42,218 nt of DNA, taken from assembly GCA_022071945.1 (NCBI GenBank), contig JAJVIN010000043.1, positions 1-42,218 on the forward strand, read 5' to 3'. Position 1 is the stretch's first letter. Each line of letters opens with the position of its first letter. A program made the position numbers and the translations under genes. This stretch comes from Thermoanaerobaculia bacterium (lineage in GTDB: Bacteria > Acidobacteriota > Thermoanaerobaculia > UBA5066). Positions 24,888 to 32,834 of this stretch are shown here, in pieces. The notes under the pieces were generated by a model. The model made no database searches, was not told the origin of the DNA, and saw nothing but the letters and a program-made list of their open reading frames with translations.

Positions 24888-26057
24888 TCAGACCTCGAGG
24901 GCTTCCCGTGCGATTCGAGGCGTGACCTTGCTGTGATACGCGAGAAAGCGAGCGAGGTTCACTGGAGCGGTGGAGTTGTTCATGGTCCGGGTCACCCTGC
25001 GGGACAGGGGGGGCGCGGAAACCGAAAGGTCGAACCAGTCGTCGCTATCGGAGTCCTCCGTGTACGAGAGGTCGATGCCCGGATTGCGGAAGCTCTCCCT
25101 TTTCCAGGTCCTTCCGGCGACAAGGCGCTCCCACTCGATCAGGCCGGGGCGGATGATCCAGCGCTCCCTGGCGAGGGCCGTCCAGAGAGTTCCGAAAAGG
25201 ACGGCGGCGGTCACCAGGATGAGAAAGGCCGCAAAGCCGCCGGCGGCGGAGAGGGCTTCCGGGACTGGACCCGCCTTCGCGAAGAAGGCGACGACACCGG
25301 CGGTCCACAGCACCGCGAGGAGCAGGGCGCAACCCGTCCCCTTCGCCTCGTCCGCGCGTGGCTTTCGCAGCACGATTCCGCCATCCGGAAGCCGCTCGAT
25401 CTCCCACCCATCCGGCACACCCGGATCGACGGCCAGGGGATCCATGGCCTCGGCGCGGGGTCCGGCGATCTCCTCCCCCATCCCGAGAGCACTGCGGAGA
25501 CGGGTCAGGAGCCAGAGCCGGTCAGTCTCGGTCCCGCCCAGGGTGAGGACGGTCTGCTTCTTGCCGTCGGCCATCACGAGCGCCTTGTCCTTGCGCCGGA
25601 GCAGGAGCCGGGAACCACTTCGCGGGAGGAGCATTCGGGTCCGTCCAAAGGGTTTCTGACAGAAAGAGACACCCTGAACCCCGATGAGAAACCGGTCGCG
25701 TCCGATCAAGAGGCGCAGGAGAGTGTGGAGGGCGCCGAGGCCCCCGAACGTCCAGAAGGCCGTCCAGACCGCAAGGAAGACGAAGACCGGAACGGGGACC
25801 GGGCCTTCGGGAAGCGAGCGGGCGATTCTGGGGAACTCTTCCACGACGAGGGGCCGGACGAAGGGCCCGAAGAGGATGCCGAGGGCGACGGCTTCGCCGA
25901 CTGCCCAGCCGCACAGCCAGAAGACGAAGAAGGCTCCGACGAGGTAGCGGCCCCAGCCCGTCGGACGGAAGGTGATCTCCTCGCCCGCTGGCGGGAACCG
26001 GATCTCGACAGCCTCTGACAGGGGACCCTGGCCCGGGACAACGGCTCCCGTTTCCAT
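24888..26057 (-). CDS. Membrane protein of unknown function with four helices
   Basis: I do not recognise the family. The 389-residue protein has two helix pairs: about 36-64 and 88-117 before a soluble loop of some 180 residues, and two more at about 283-301 and 308-335. The loop contains beta-rich segments (RSGSRLLLRRKD, VMADGKKQTVLTLGG) and LARERWIIRPGLIEWERLV follows the last helix, resembling PH-like membrane-proximal domains. ATG 26057 is chosen: METGAVV begins just before the first domain, and GAGAAT 6 nt upstream might be a -10 box for a leaderless start. The open frame upstream is opposite the thioesterase gene and is not coding. The gene is divergent from the thioesterase. Confidence 0.65.
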   Translation of the reverse strand: METGAVVPGQGPLSEAVEIRFPPAGEEITFRPTGWGRYLVGAFFVFWLCGWAVGEAVALGILFGPFVRPLVVEEFPRIARSLPEGPVPVPVFVFLAVWTAFWTFGGLGALHTLLRLLIGRDRFLIGVQGVSFCQKPFGRTRMLLPRSGSRLLLRRKDKALVMADGKKQTVLTLGGTETDRLWLLTRLRSALGMGEEIAGPRAEAMDPLAVDPGVPDGWEIERLPDGGIVLRKPRADEAKGTGCALLLAVLWTAGVVAFFAKAGPVPEALSAAGGFAAFLILVTAAVLFGTLWTALARERWIIRPGLIEWERLVAGRTWKRESFRNPGIDLSYTEDSDSDDWFDLSVSAPPLSRRVTRTMNNSTAPVNLARFLAYHSKVTPRIAREALEV

Positions 26058-26126
26058 GTGCCCATTCTCGCCCGGATCCGGGCCGGCGTGAGAGACTTCG
26101 CCGCGATCAGGCTCGAGGTGAAAGCC

Positions 26127-26603
26127 ATGCACGAACGACCCGCGTTTCAGGATCTCTACCCCGATGGCTGGAGCCACTGCTATGGCTGCGGCCGCCTCAA
26201 CGACCACGGTCTGAGGGTCCGGAGTTTCTGGGAAGGGGACGAGACGGTCGCCGAGGTTGTTCCGCGGCCCTACCACATGGCGATTCCGGGCTTCGTGTAC
26301 GGAGGGTTCGTCGCTTCGGTGATCGACTGTCACTCCACGGGCTCGGCGGCGGCGGCCGCGCACCGGGCGAACGGAGGAGCCCCGGATTCCGGCCCTTACC
26401 CTCGATTCCTGACCGGGACGCTCAAGGTCGAGTACCTGGCCCCGACGCCTCTCGGGGTGCCGCTCCTGCTCCGTTCGCGGATTCTCGAGGTCAAGGGACG
26501 GAAGGTCACGGTCGCAACGCAGCTCTTCGCAAACGAGAAGCTGTGCGCGAAGGGCGAGGCCATCCTGATCCAGGTCCCCGAGAGCTTTGCTCCAGGGAGC
26601 TGA
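26127..26603 (+). CDS. PaaI-type hotdog-fold thioesterase
   Basis: A 158-residue acyl-CoA thioesterase-like protein. It has CYGCGRLNDHGLRV (about 18-31), common in this subgroup, then GFVYGGFVASVIDCHSTGSA forming the central hotdog helix, and LKVEYLAPTPLGVPLLLRSRI as the main strands. It probably hydrolyses an acyl-CoA or acyl-ACP; the substrate is unknown. ATG 26127 has GAGGTG 6 nt upstream, better than the earlier ATG at 26058 that overlaps the divergent gene. Followed by the terminator of the convergent cytochrome operon. Confidence 0.85.
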   Translation: MHERPAFQDLYPDGWSHCYGCGRLNDHGLRVRSFWEGDETVAEVVPRPYHMAIPGFVYGGFVASVIDCHSTGSAAAAAHRANGGAPDSGPYPRFLTGTLKVEYLAPTPLGVPLLLRSRILEVKGRKVTVATQLFANEKLCAKGEAILIQVPESFAPGS

Positions 26604-26604
26604 G

Positions 26605-26647
26605 GGGAAGGAAAAAGGGGCGGCCGCGGCGTGCCGCGAACCGCCCC
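26605..26647 (-). terminator. Intrinsic terminator of the cytochrome operon
   Basis: On the minus strand GGGGCGG (26647-26641) pairs with CCGCCCC (26623-26617), with an inner GC stem CGCGGC/GCCGCG, followed directly by TTTTTCCTTCCC. It starts about 25 nt after the 19-heme cytochrome stop and lies in the convergent gap with the thioesterase. Confidence 0.9.
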
Positions 26648-26672
26648 ATCGGGCCGGGAAGTCAGGTTGCGA

Positions 26673-29465
26673 TCAGCGGTAGGCGAAGAGCATCGCGTAG
26701 ATGATCCAGGCGACGATCAGGAACCCGACGGTCAACGCGGTCCAGCCGAAGAAACGGACCGCCCGGATGACGACGGGCTGATACGGCTCGCCGAGGTGCT
26801 TTTCTAGCTCTCCGCTCTCGACGAGCTTCTCGTACTCCGCCGGCTTGTCGCGCTTGAATTCCTCGATGGGCATTCGCCCGGTGAAGACGACGAGGTCCAT
26901 CGGGAACTTCTCGGGCCTCAAGTGGGTATTGAAGAAGTGGACCGAGAAGATGAAGCCGACGGCCAGGAGCGCCTCGTCACTGTGAATGATGGTGGCGACG
27001 TTCAGGAGCCAGCCTGGCAGGAATCTCGTGAAGAACTCCGAGAACCAGAGCATGAGGCCGGTGGAGCCGATCACGAAGACTCCCCAGAAAACGGCGAAGT
27101 AGTCGAACTTCTCCCAGTACGTCCAGCGGCCGTACTGGGGTCTCGGACCCTTGCCGACGAACCACTTGAGCGAGCCGATGAAGTCCTGCCCGTCCTTTTT
27201 GTTCGGCAGCATGGACTGTCCGGAGAGGAGAATCTGCTTCCAGCTCTTGCCTTCCTGCCTCTTCATCCGGAACAGGTCCCAGATGTGGGTGATGAAGATC
27301 CCGAACATGACGACCGCCGCCGCCCGGTGGATGTAGCCGGCCGTCTCGAACCCTCCCATCAGACGGGAGAGGGTCGATGCCCATGGCGTGTACGAGAACT
27401 TGAGCATCATGCCCGTGATGGCCAGGCTCATGAAGCTGACGATCATGAAGATGTGGAGCGTCCGGTTCAGGCGCGAGAAGCGAATGAACTGTTTTTCTCC
27501 GGTGGCGGCGTCTTCTTCTTCCTTGTGCTTGCGCCGGAGCTGGATGGCCCGCGGCAGCCAGAGGAGGGTGTGCGTCCCGCCCACGATGAACGTGCCGACG
27601 AGCAGGGCCGTCATTCCCCAGAACGTGAAGAACAGGAGGGGGTACTTCTTCGAATCGTGGTGCGTCGCGTGCGTCAGGTATCCGGCGAACCGCCTGGTTG
27701 CCCCGGGGTGGCACTTCTGACAGGTCTGCACCACGTTGTCGTGACTGAGATGCGACTTGGGGTTGCCGGGCGGCAGGATGTCGTGAGACCCGTGACAGTC
27801 GTAGCACTTGGCCGTCTTCGTGTAGCCGAGCTGGGAGACCTTGCCGTGGTACGTGTCGAAGTAGGTCTTGGTGACGTCCTCGTGACACTTGCCGCAGGTC
27901 CCCGTGATCTGGAGCTTGAACCCCTCCGTGTCGGCCCTGCGGATCGTGTGCGCCGAGTGACAGTCGTCACACACCGGGAGCGGTTTTTTCGACTTGGAAA
28001 CCTGGGCCGAGTGGATGCTGTTGTTAAAGGAATCCTCGACTCCGTGGTGGCAGCGGCCGCAGGTGTGGGGGAGGTTCTTCGAGTTGACGCTCGAGGCGGG
28101 ATCGGCCGCGGGCAGGACTCCGTGCGACGTGTGACAGTCGGTGCACATCGCCGTGACGAGGAGGCCGCTCTTCAGAAGGCCCTTTCCGTGGATGCTCTCC
28201 TCGTACTTCTCGATGATCTCGTGCTGCTCACCTTTGTACCGGAGGGCCGCCTTCTTCCCTTCCTGGTGGCACCGGGCGCACAGGTTCGGGACGTTTCTGG
28301 CGAAAGTGGGAGAGACCGGGTCCTTGCGTCCCTTGACGCCGTGGGTTCCGTGGCACTCCCGGCAAGTCGGGGCGTTCGGATCCCCCTTGGCGGCGAGCTG
28401 ACCGTGGATGCTCTTCTGATGCTGGGCGGTCTGGTCCGCGTGGCAGGCGCTGCAGTCCACCTTGCGCGTGATGGACGAGCACGGCCTCTCGAGCGAGGGC
28501 CGCACCTCGGCGTGACACTGGCTGCACCTCACCTTCGTGTGCCGGGAGAGGAGGAGCTCCTTCTGATCGACCGAAAGGGACCGCCCGTCGGACTTCGCCT
28601 TGAGATCCTGTTTCGCGTGGCAGGTCAGGCAGTCCTGATCCGCCATTCCCTGCTCGTAGAAGACCTTGCGAACCTTGTGGGGCTGGTGGCAGTCGACGCA
28701 GGCGGGCAGGACGTGGGCTTCCTTTTCCCACAGCTCGCCCTTGATGATCTTCCGGTGGACTTCCTCGATGGCCGAGTGGCACGTGGAGCAGGTACCGGCG
28801 ATGTTCTTTCTCGAGATCGAGGATCGCGCGTCGGTGTGGGGGAGGACGAAATGCGGGGTGTGGCACGACACGCACGTCGCGCTGACGGTGAGGCCCTTCT
28901 TCATGAGGGCCTCGCCGTGGATGCTCTCGGAGTAGTTCTCGAGGATCCTGTCCTGCGGGATGTCGAACTGGAGCTGGACGGGCGACCCTTCCCGGTGGCA
29001 GCGTCCGCACAGGAACGGAATCCGGGTGGGGGTCACGGGAGACCGAGGATCCTTGACGGCGACGACCTCGTGGCCCTTGCCGCCGTGGCAGTCGAGACAG
29101 GTTGGTGCCAGGACTTCGCCCTTGGCCCGCATCTTTCCGTGCAGGCTCTGGGCGTGCTGGGAAACCTCCTTCCCGTGGCAGCCGCCGCACTCGGGCTTCT
29201 TCAGGTTTTCCTCGTGCGGGAGCTCCTTGCCCTTGAGGTCGGCGTGGCAGCCGACGCAGGGTTGTGACGCGTGAATGCTCGAGCCGAGCTTCTTTTCGTC
29301 CACGAAGAGCGAGATCGTCTTTCCGGCCCGCTTCTTCGTCAGCGTGTCATCGGAGTGGCACGCGAGACAATCACTGTTGTCCTGCGCCCTCGCGCTTGCG
29401 ACCACGAGGAGGTACGAAAGCGCCGCGGCTGCGAAAAGGACCCGGCGAAAAGAGGCGGCTCCCAT
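26673..29465 (-). CDS. 19-heme cytochrome c fused to a membrane cytochrome b
   Basis: A 930-residue exported protein. After a signal peptide (cleavage near ASARAQ) the first 585 residues hold 19 CxxCH heme c motifs, from CLACH to CQKCH, with many extra His for bis-His ligation. The part from about 600 to 925 is a b-type domain of the formate dehydrogenase gamma/cytochrome b561 kind, with helices carrying GGTHTLLW, RTLHIFMI, GYIHRAAAVV and FITHIWDLF. Such a chain could carry electrons between membrane quinone and a long periplasmic heme wire. The heme part shows an internal duplication. The b-type tail NTHLRPEKFPMD resembles [12 protein letters not shown] of the separate cytochrome b upstream. 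Last gene of the operon, 13 nt after that gene. The direction of electron flow is unknown. Confidence 0.92.
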   Translation of the reverse strand: MGAASFRRVLFAAAALSYLLVVASARAQDNSDCLACHSDDTLTKKRAGKTISLFVDEKKLGSSIHASQPCVGCHADLKGKELPHEENLKKPECGGCHGKEVSQHAQSLHGKMRAKGEVLAPTCLDCHGGKGHEVVAVKDPRSPVTPTRIPFLCGRCHREGSPVQLQFDIPQDRILENYSESIHGEALMKKGLTVSATCVSCHTPHFVLPHTDARSSISRKNIAGTCSTCHSAIEEVHRKIIKGELWEKEAHVLPACVDCHQPHKVRKVFYEQGMADQDCLTCHAKQDLKAKSDGRSLSVDQKELLLSRHTKVRCSQCHAEVRPSLERPCSSITRKVDCSACHADQTAQHQKSIHGQLAAKGDPNAPTCRECHGTHGVKGRKDPVSPTFARNVPNLCARCHQEGKKAALRYKGEQHEIIEKYEESIHGKGLLKSGLLVTAMCTDCHTSHGVLPAADPASSVNSKNLPHTCGRCHHGVEDSFNNSIHSAQVSKSKKPLPVCDDCHSAHTIRRADTEGFKLQITGTCGKCHEDVTKTYFDTYHGKVSQLGYTKTAKCYDCHGSHDILPPGNPKSHLSHDNVVQTCQKCHPGATRRFAGYLTHATHHDSKKYPLLFFTFWGMTALLVGTFIVGGTHTLLWLPRAIQLRRKHKEEEDAATGEKQFIRFSRLNRTLHIFMIVSFMSLAITGMMLKFSYTPWASTLSRLMGGFETAGYIHRAAAVVMFGIFITHIWDLFRMKRQEGKSWKQILLSGQSMLPNKKDGQDFIGSLKWFVGKGPRPQYGRWTYWEKFDYFAVFWGVFVIGSTGLMLWFSEFFTRFLPGWLLNVATIIHSDEALLAVGFIFSVHFFNTHLRPEKFPMDLVVFTGRMPIEEFKRDKPAEYEKLVESGELEKHLGEPYQPVVIRAVRFFGWTALTVGFLIVAWIIYAMLFAYR

Positions 29466-29478
29466 CTCTCGTTCTCCC

Positions 29479-30234
29479 TTAGCCCCCGCTGGGTGGTTTC
29501 GGCTCGTGGCCGGTGTGAGATGTTCCGGGCCCGTGCCCGCCGTGAGCGGCGAGAAGCTCGGTGACCGGCACGCCCTCGATCCGGGCCAGCTCCAGGGGGT
29601 GCTCGTGGAGCATCCGCTCGCGGCTGATCTGCCCGGTGAAGATGGCCGTGTCCATCGGGAAGACGTCGGGATTGAGGTGAGCGTTGTAGATGTGCCAGGT
29701 GATGACGACGAGGAACGCCATCATTCCCTCGTTGCTGTGGGCTTCCTTGGCGGCGGGGATCACCTCGCCGGGCAGAAAGCGCGTCATCAGCATCGGTGAT
29801 AGCAGGATGATGCCGGTGACGATCATGATGACGCTGCCGAACAGGAGGCCCCAGTACTCGAACTTCTGCCGGTAGTCGAAGCGGTCGAACCGGGCGGGCT
29901 GATCCGAGAAGCCGAGGTAGTAGCGGATGGTGTCGATGGCGTCGTAGAAGTCCTGCCGGTTCGGGACGAGAGCCAGGGAGAGCTTGCGCTGGAGGATCTG
30001 GAAAGACGCGACCCCGACGTGGACGAAGGCCATGATTGTGAAGAGGATCCCGCAGAACCGGTGGAGCCACCTCACGACGTCGAGCCCGCCGAGGGCCGAG
30101 ACGATCTTCGCCGAGATCTCCGCCGTGTAGAACTTCTGGGGAAAGCCAGTGATCGCCAGGAGGATGAACACGGCCATCACGGCAATGTGCTGCCCGCGCT
30201 GCCAGGGGGTGAACCGAACGTACTTGTCTTTCAT
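29479..30234 (-). CDS. Cytochrome b (formate dehydrogenase gamma-like membrane subunit)
   Basis: A 251-residue, four-helix b-type cytochrome. Candidate heme ligands lie in [27 protein letters not shown] and [15 protein letters not shown] 30234 overlaps the 9-heme cytochrome gene by 4 nt, showing coupling, and [16 protein letters not shown] is a typical cytoplasmic start for the family; the longer upstream frame overlaps that gene out of phase. The protein ends in a His/Gly/Pro-rich cytoplasmic tail ([16 protein letters not shown]). It probably exchanges electrons between quinone and the 9-heme cytochrome, as a split version of the fused protein encoded after it. Confidence 0.9.
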   Translation of the reverse strand: MKDKYVRFTPWQRGQHIAVMAVFILLAITGFPQKFYTAEISAKIVSALGGLDVVRWLHRFCGILFTIMAFVHVGVASFQILQRKLSLALVPNRQDFYDAIDTIRYYLGFSDQPARFDRFDYRQKFEYWGLLFGSVIMIVTGIILLSPMLMTRFLPGEVIPAAKEAHSNEGMMAFLVVITWHIYNAHLNPDVFPMDTAIFTGQISRERMLHEHPLELARIEGVPVTELLAAHGGHGPGTSHTGHEPKPPSGG

Positions 30235-31307
30235 CGCTTCAAGACCACACGGAAGACGTGGAGGGCCATCTGGAGAATCAGGCCTCCGATGATGAAGGGG
30301 ATGAAGATCCGGTAGAAGATCCGGACCGCGTAGACCATCGGGGAGTGCTCGAGGCTCGGGCGGTAGTGCGAGAGCCATGCGGACGGGAGGTTCTCGCTCG
30401 CGTCCGGGTGGCACTTGCGGCACGACTGGACGAGATTTGCCTTCAGCACCTTGGAATTCGCCGCGTCCGTCTTGGTGATGTCGTGGATGCCGTGGCAGTC
30501 GAAGCAGACCTGGACGAGCTTCTTCGGCTCGGTCTTCTGGTGTCCGTAGAGCTCGGCGCTCATCCCGTGGAAGTCGTCGAGGTACGTCTTCAGGACGTCG
30601 GTGGAGAGGCCGTACTTGGCCATCTTCTGCTTGTCCGAGTGGCACTTGGAGCAGACCTCGGGACTCTGCACCCGCCAGCGGAGCGTGGTCGGGTCCTCGA
30701 TGGCGTGCGAGTTGTGGCAGTCCGTGCAGACCGGGGCGTCGGTGTTGAGCCCGTCGATGAGGGCCTTGCCGTGGACGCTCTTCTCGTACTGGGCGTAGAC
30801 CTCCGAATGGCAGGTCGCGCAGGTCGCCGAGGTGCCGGTCCGGGTCTTCTTCGGACGCTTCACATCGTGCGAGCCGTGGCAGTCGAAGCAGTACGGGGCC
30901 ATCAGGTCACCCTTCAGATGGGCCCGATGGTGAACGCTGTCCTGGTACTGGTTGTACTTTTGAGAGTGGCAGGTCCGGCAGGCCTCCTGGAACTTGGCCT
31001 GGAACTCGCGCGGATCGGCGGCCACGACCTCGGGGTGCGGGTATTCCTTGTGGTCGGGATGGCAGCTCGAACAGGGGACGTTCTTCTCGTGAGCGGACTT
31101 CTCGAAGGCGGTCACGTCGACGTAGATCGAGGCGGTCGAGCCGTCCGCGAGGGTCTTGGTCGCCTCTTTGTCGCCGTGGCAGGACAGACAGGTTTCCGCC
31201 TCTTCGGTGAATTTGTCATCTCCGAGGAGAGGAGAGGCGATGAGAGTCGGAAGGACGAGGGCGGACGCGAGGAGGAGCGATCGGGATCCGGTGATTCTGG
31301 GCAGCAT
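30231..31307 (-). CDS. 9-heme membrane-anchored cytochrome c
   Basis: A 358-residue exported cytochrome with nine CxxCH motifs, from CLSCH to CRKCH. A signal peptide covers about residues 1-29, and a C-terminal helix (about 325-352, [22 protein letters not shown] region) anchors it in the inner membrane. [18 protein letters not shown] and similar segments recur around the heme sites, as in cytochrome c nitrite reductase-donor or decaheme-like electron carriers. First gene of the three-gene operon; ATG 31307 has GGAAGAG about 10 nt upstream. No catalytic heme (CxxCK) or reductase subunit is present, so the set looks like an electron conduit rather than a terminal enzyme. Confidence 0.9.
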   Translation of the reverse strand: MLPRITGSRSLLLASALVLPTLIASPLLGDDKFTEEAETCLSCHGDKEATKTLADGSTASIYVDVTAFEKSAHEKNVPCSSCHPDHKEYPHPEVVAADPREFQAKFQEACRTCHSQKYNQYQDSVHHRAHLKGDLMAPYCFDCHGSHDVKRPKKTRTGTSATCATCHSEVYAQYEKSVHGKALIDGLNTDAPVCTDCHNSHAIEDPTTLRWRVQSPEVCSKCHSDKQKMAKYGLSTDVLKTYLDDFHGMSAELYGHQKTEPKKLVQVCFDCHGIHDITKTDAANSKVLKANLVQSCRKCHPDASENLPSAWLSHYRPSLEHSPMVYAVRIFYRIFIPFIIGGLILQMALHVFRVVLKR

Positions 31308-31476
31308 GGGCGTTCAGCTCTTCCGGCCTCCTTTCGAAGCGATTCTAGGGAGCGAGCCTTCGGCGCGCATGAATCAAACGGATTACATCGAGGAGAAAAA
31401 TCGCTCATTTCGCAAAGAAAATCGCGCCGGAGATCGGGTGGTAGGCTAGGCGGCGGCCCCCACCGGCCGGCGGTCA

Positions 31477-32805
31477 ATGCTGAGAACCTCGATAGAAATC
31501 GTCCTGATCCTCCTGCTGATCGGCGCCAACGGGGTCTTCGCGATGGCGGAGATGGCGCTCGTGTCGGCCAAGAAGGTGCGGCTGAAGGCCCGGGCCGATC
31601 AGGGCGACGAACGGGCGCAAGCCGCGCTCAGGCTCGCCAACTCGCCCGGGCAGTTCCTTTCGACGGTTCAGGTCGGCATCACCCTCGTGGGCGTTCTGGC
31701 CGGTGCCTTCGGCGGCGCCACCATCGCCGAGAAGCTGGCCGAACCGCTCAAGACGCTGCCGCTCGCCGGCAGGTATGCGGAAGGGATCGCCCTTGGACTC
31801 GTCGTCTCGATCATCACGGTCCTGTCGCTGATCGTCGGAGAGCTCGTTCCCAAGCAGCTCGCCCTTCACAATCCGGAGCGGATCGCAACCTGGCTCGCCC
31901 GGCCGATGGAATCGCTCTCCCGCGTGGCCGGTCCAATCGTGAGGTTCCTCTCGCGGACCACCGATCTCGTCATCCAGCTCTTCGGGATCCGCAAGGCCGG
32001 AACCGAGCCTCCCATCACCGAAGAGGAGATCAAGATCCTCATCGCCCAGGGAACCGACGCCGGTGTCTTCGAGGAGGCCGAGGAGGAGATGGTCCGGAGC
32101 ATCCTCAGGCTCGGTGACAGGCGGGCGGGCGATGTGATGACACCCTGGTCGCAGCTCGTGGTCCTCGACGTCGACGAGGAGCCGGCCGCGAACTGGCGGA
32201 GGATCGCCGAGAGTGGTCACTCGCACTTCCCGGTCTTCGAGGAGCGGGCGGACAACGTCATCGGTCTCGTGTCGGTCAAGGACCTCTGGGCCCAGTTCGC
32301 CACGGGCAAGGACGTCGTCATCCGGAAGTGTCTGAAGCCCCCCGTTTACATCCTGGCCCGAAAAAAGGCCCTCGACGTGATCGAGGTCTTCCGGTCCTCG
32401 GGACAGCACGTGGCGCTCGTGGCCGACGAAGTCGGCAACATCGAGGGCCTGATCCGGTTCAACGACATCCTGAAGACCGTCGTCAGCCGCGGGACGGTCG
32501 CGGGTGAATCCGACGGGCAGCCGGTCGTCCAGCGAGAGGACGGCAGCTGGCTCGTCGACGGCATGCTGCCGATAGACGAGCTGCGGGAGCTCCTCGGCAA
32601 GCAGCAGCTGCCCGGAGAAGCCTCCGGCAGCTTTCAGTCCGTGGGGGGATTCGTCGTGCATCACATCGGCCGCCTGCCGCAAACCGCCGACCATTTCACG
32701 GCGGCCGGCTTTAGGTTCGAGGTCGTCGACATGGACGGCAATCGCGTCGACAAGGTGCTCGTCTCGGAGGCCGTTATGCGGCCGGTACGAGAAGAGGAGA
32801 ACTAG
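31477..32805 (+). CDS. CorC/HlyC-family membrane protein (CNNM, CBS pair, transporter-associated domain)
   Basis: A 442-residue protein with the standard order: DUF21/CNNM membrane domain with about four helices (1-190), two CBS domains (about 205-335) that usually bind a nucleotide, and a C-terminal CorC_HlyC domain (about 345-435; REDGSWLVDGMLPIDELRELL). Members export Mg2+ or Co2+, or are annotated as hemolysins. AMAEMALVSAKKVRLK and GELVPKQLALHNPERIA are family signatures. ATG 31477 is divergent from the cytochrome operon by 169 nt, in which no consensus promoter is clear. The kinase gene follows after 29 nt. Confidence 0.92.
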   Translation: MLRTSIEIVLILLLIGANGVFAMAEMALVSAKKVRLKARADQGDERAQAALRLANSPGQFLSTVQVGITLVGVLAGAFGGATIAEKLAEPLKTLPLAGRYAEGIALGLVVSIITVLSLIVGELVPKQLALHNPERIATWLARPMESLSRVAGPIVRFLSRTTDLVIQLFGIRKAGTEPPITEEEIKILIAQGTDAGVFEEAEEEMVRSILRLGDRRAGDVMTPWSQLVVLDVDEEPAANWRRIAESGHSHFPVFEERADNVIGLVSVKDLWAQFATGKDVVIRKCLKPPVYILARKKALDVIEVFRSSGQHVALVADEVGNIEGLIRFNDILKTVVSRGTVAGESDGQPVVQREDGSWLVDGMLPIDELRELLGKQQLPGEASGSFQSVGGFVVHHIGRLPQTADHFTAAGFRFEVVDMDGNRVDKVLVSEAVMRPVREEEN

Positions 32806-32818
32806 ACCCTCCCCGGAC

Positions 32819-32824
32819 TACAAT
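32819..32824 (+). promoter_or_regulatory. Putative -10 element just before the kinase start
   Basis: TACAAT (5 of 6 to consensus) ends 10 nt before ATG 32835, which has no Shine-Dalgarno. This again suggests a nearly leaderless mRNA. No clear -35 is seen, so the call is weak. Confidence 0.3.
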
Positions 32825-32834
32825 CCTGCCCACC

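Noticed and set aside
26922-29267. 781-codon plus-strand open frame opposite the 19-heme cytochrome
   Set aside because: The minus strand holds 19 heme motifs and a cytochrome b domain; the plus translation is low-complexity Val/Arg/Glu with no recognisable domain.
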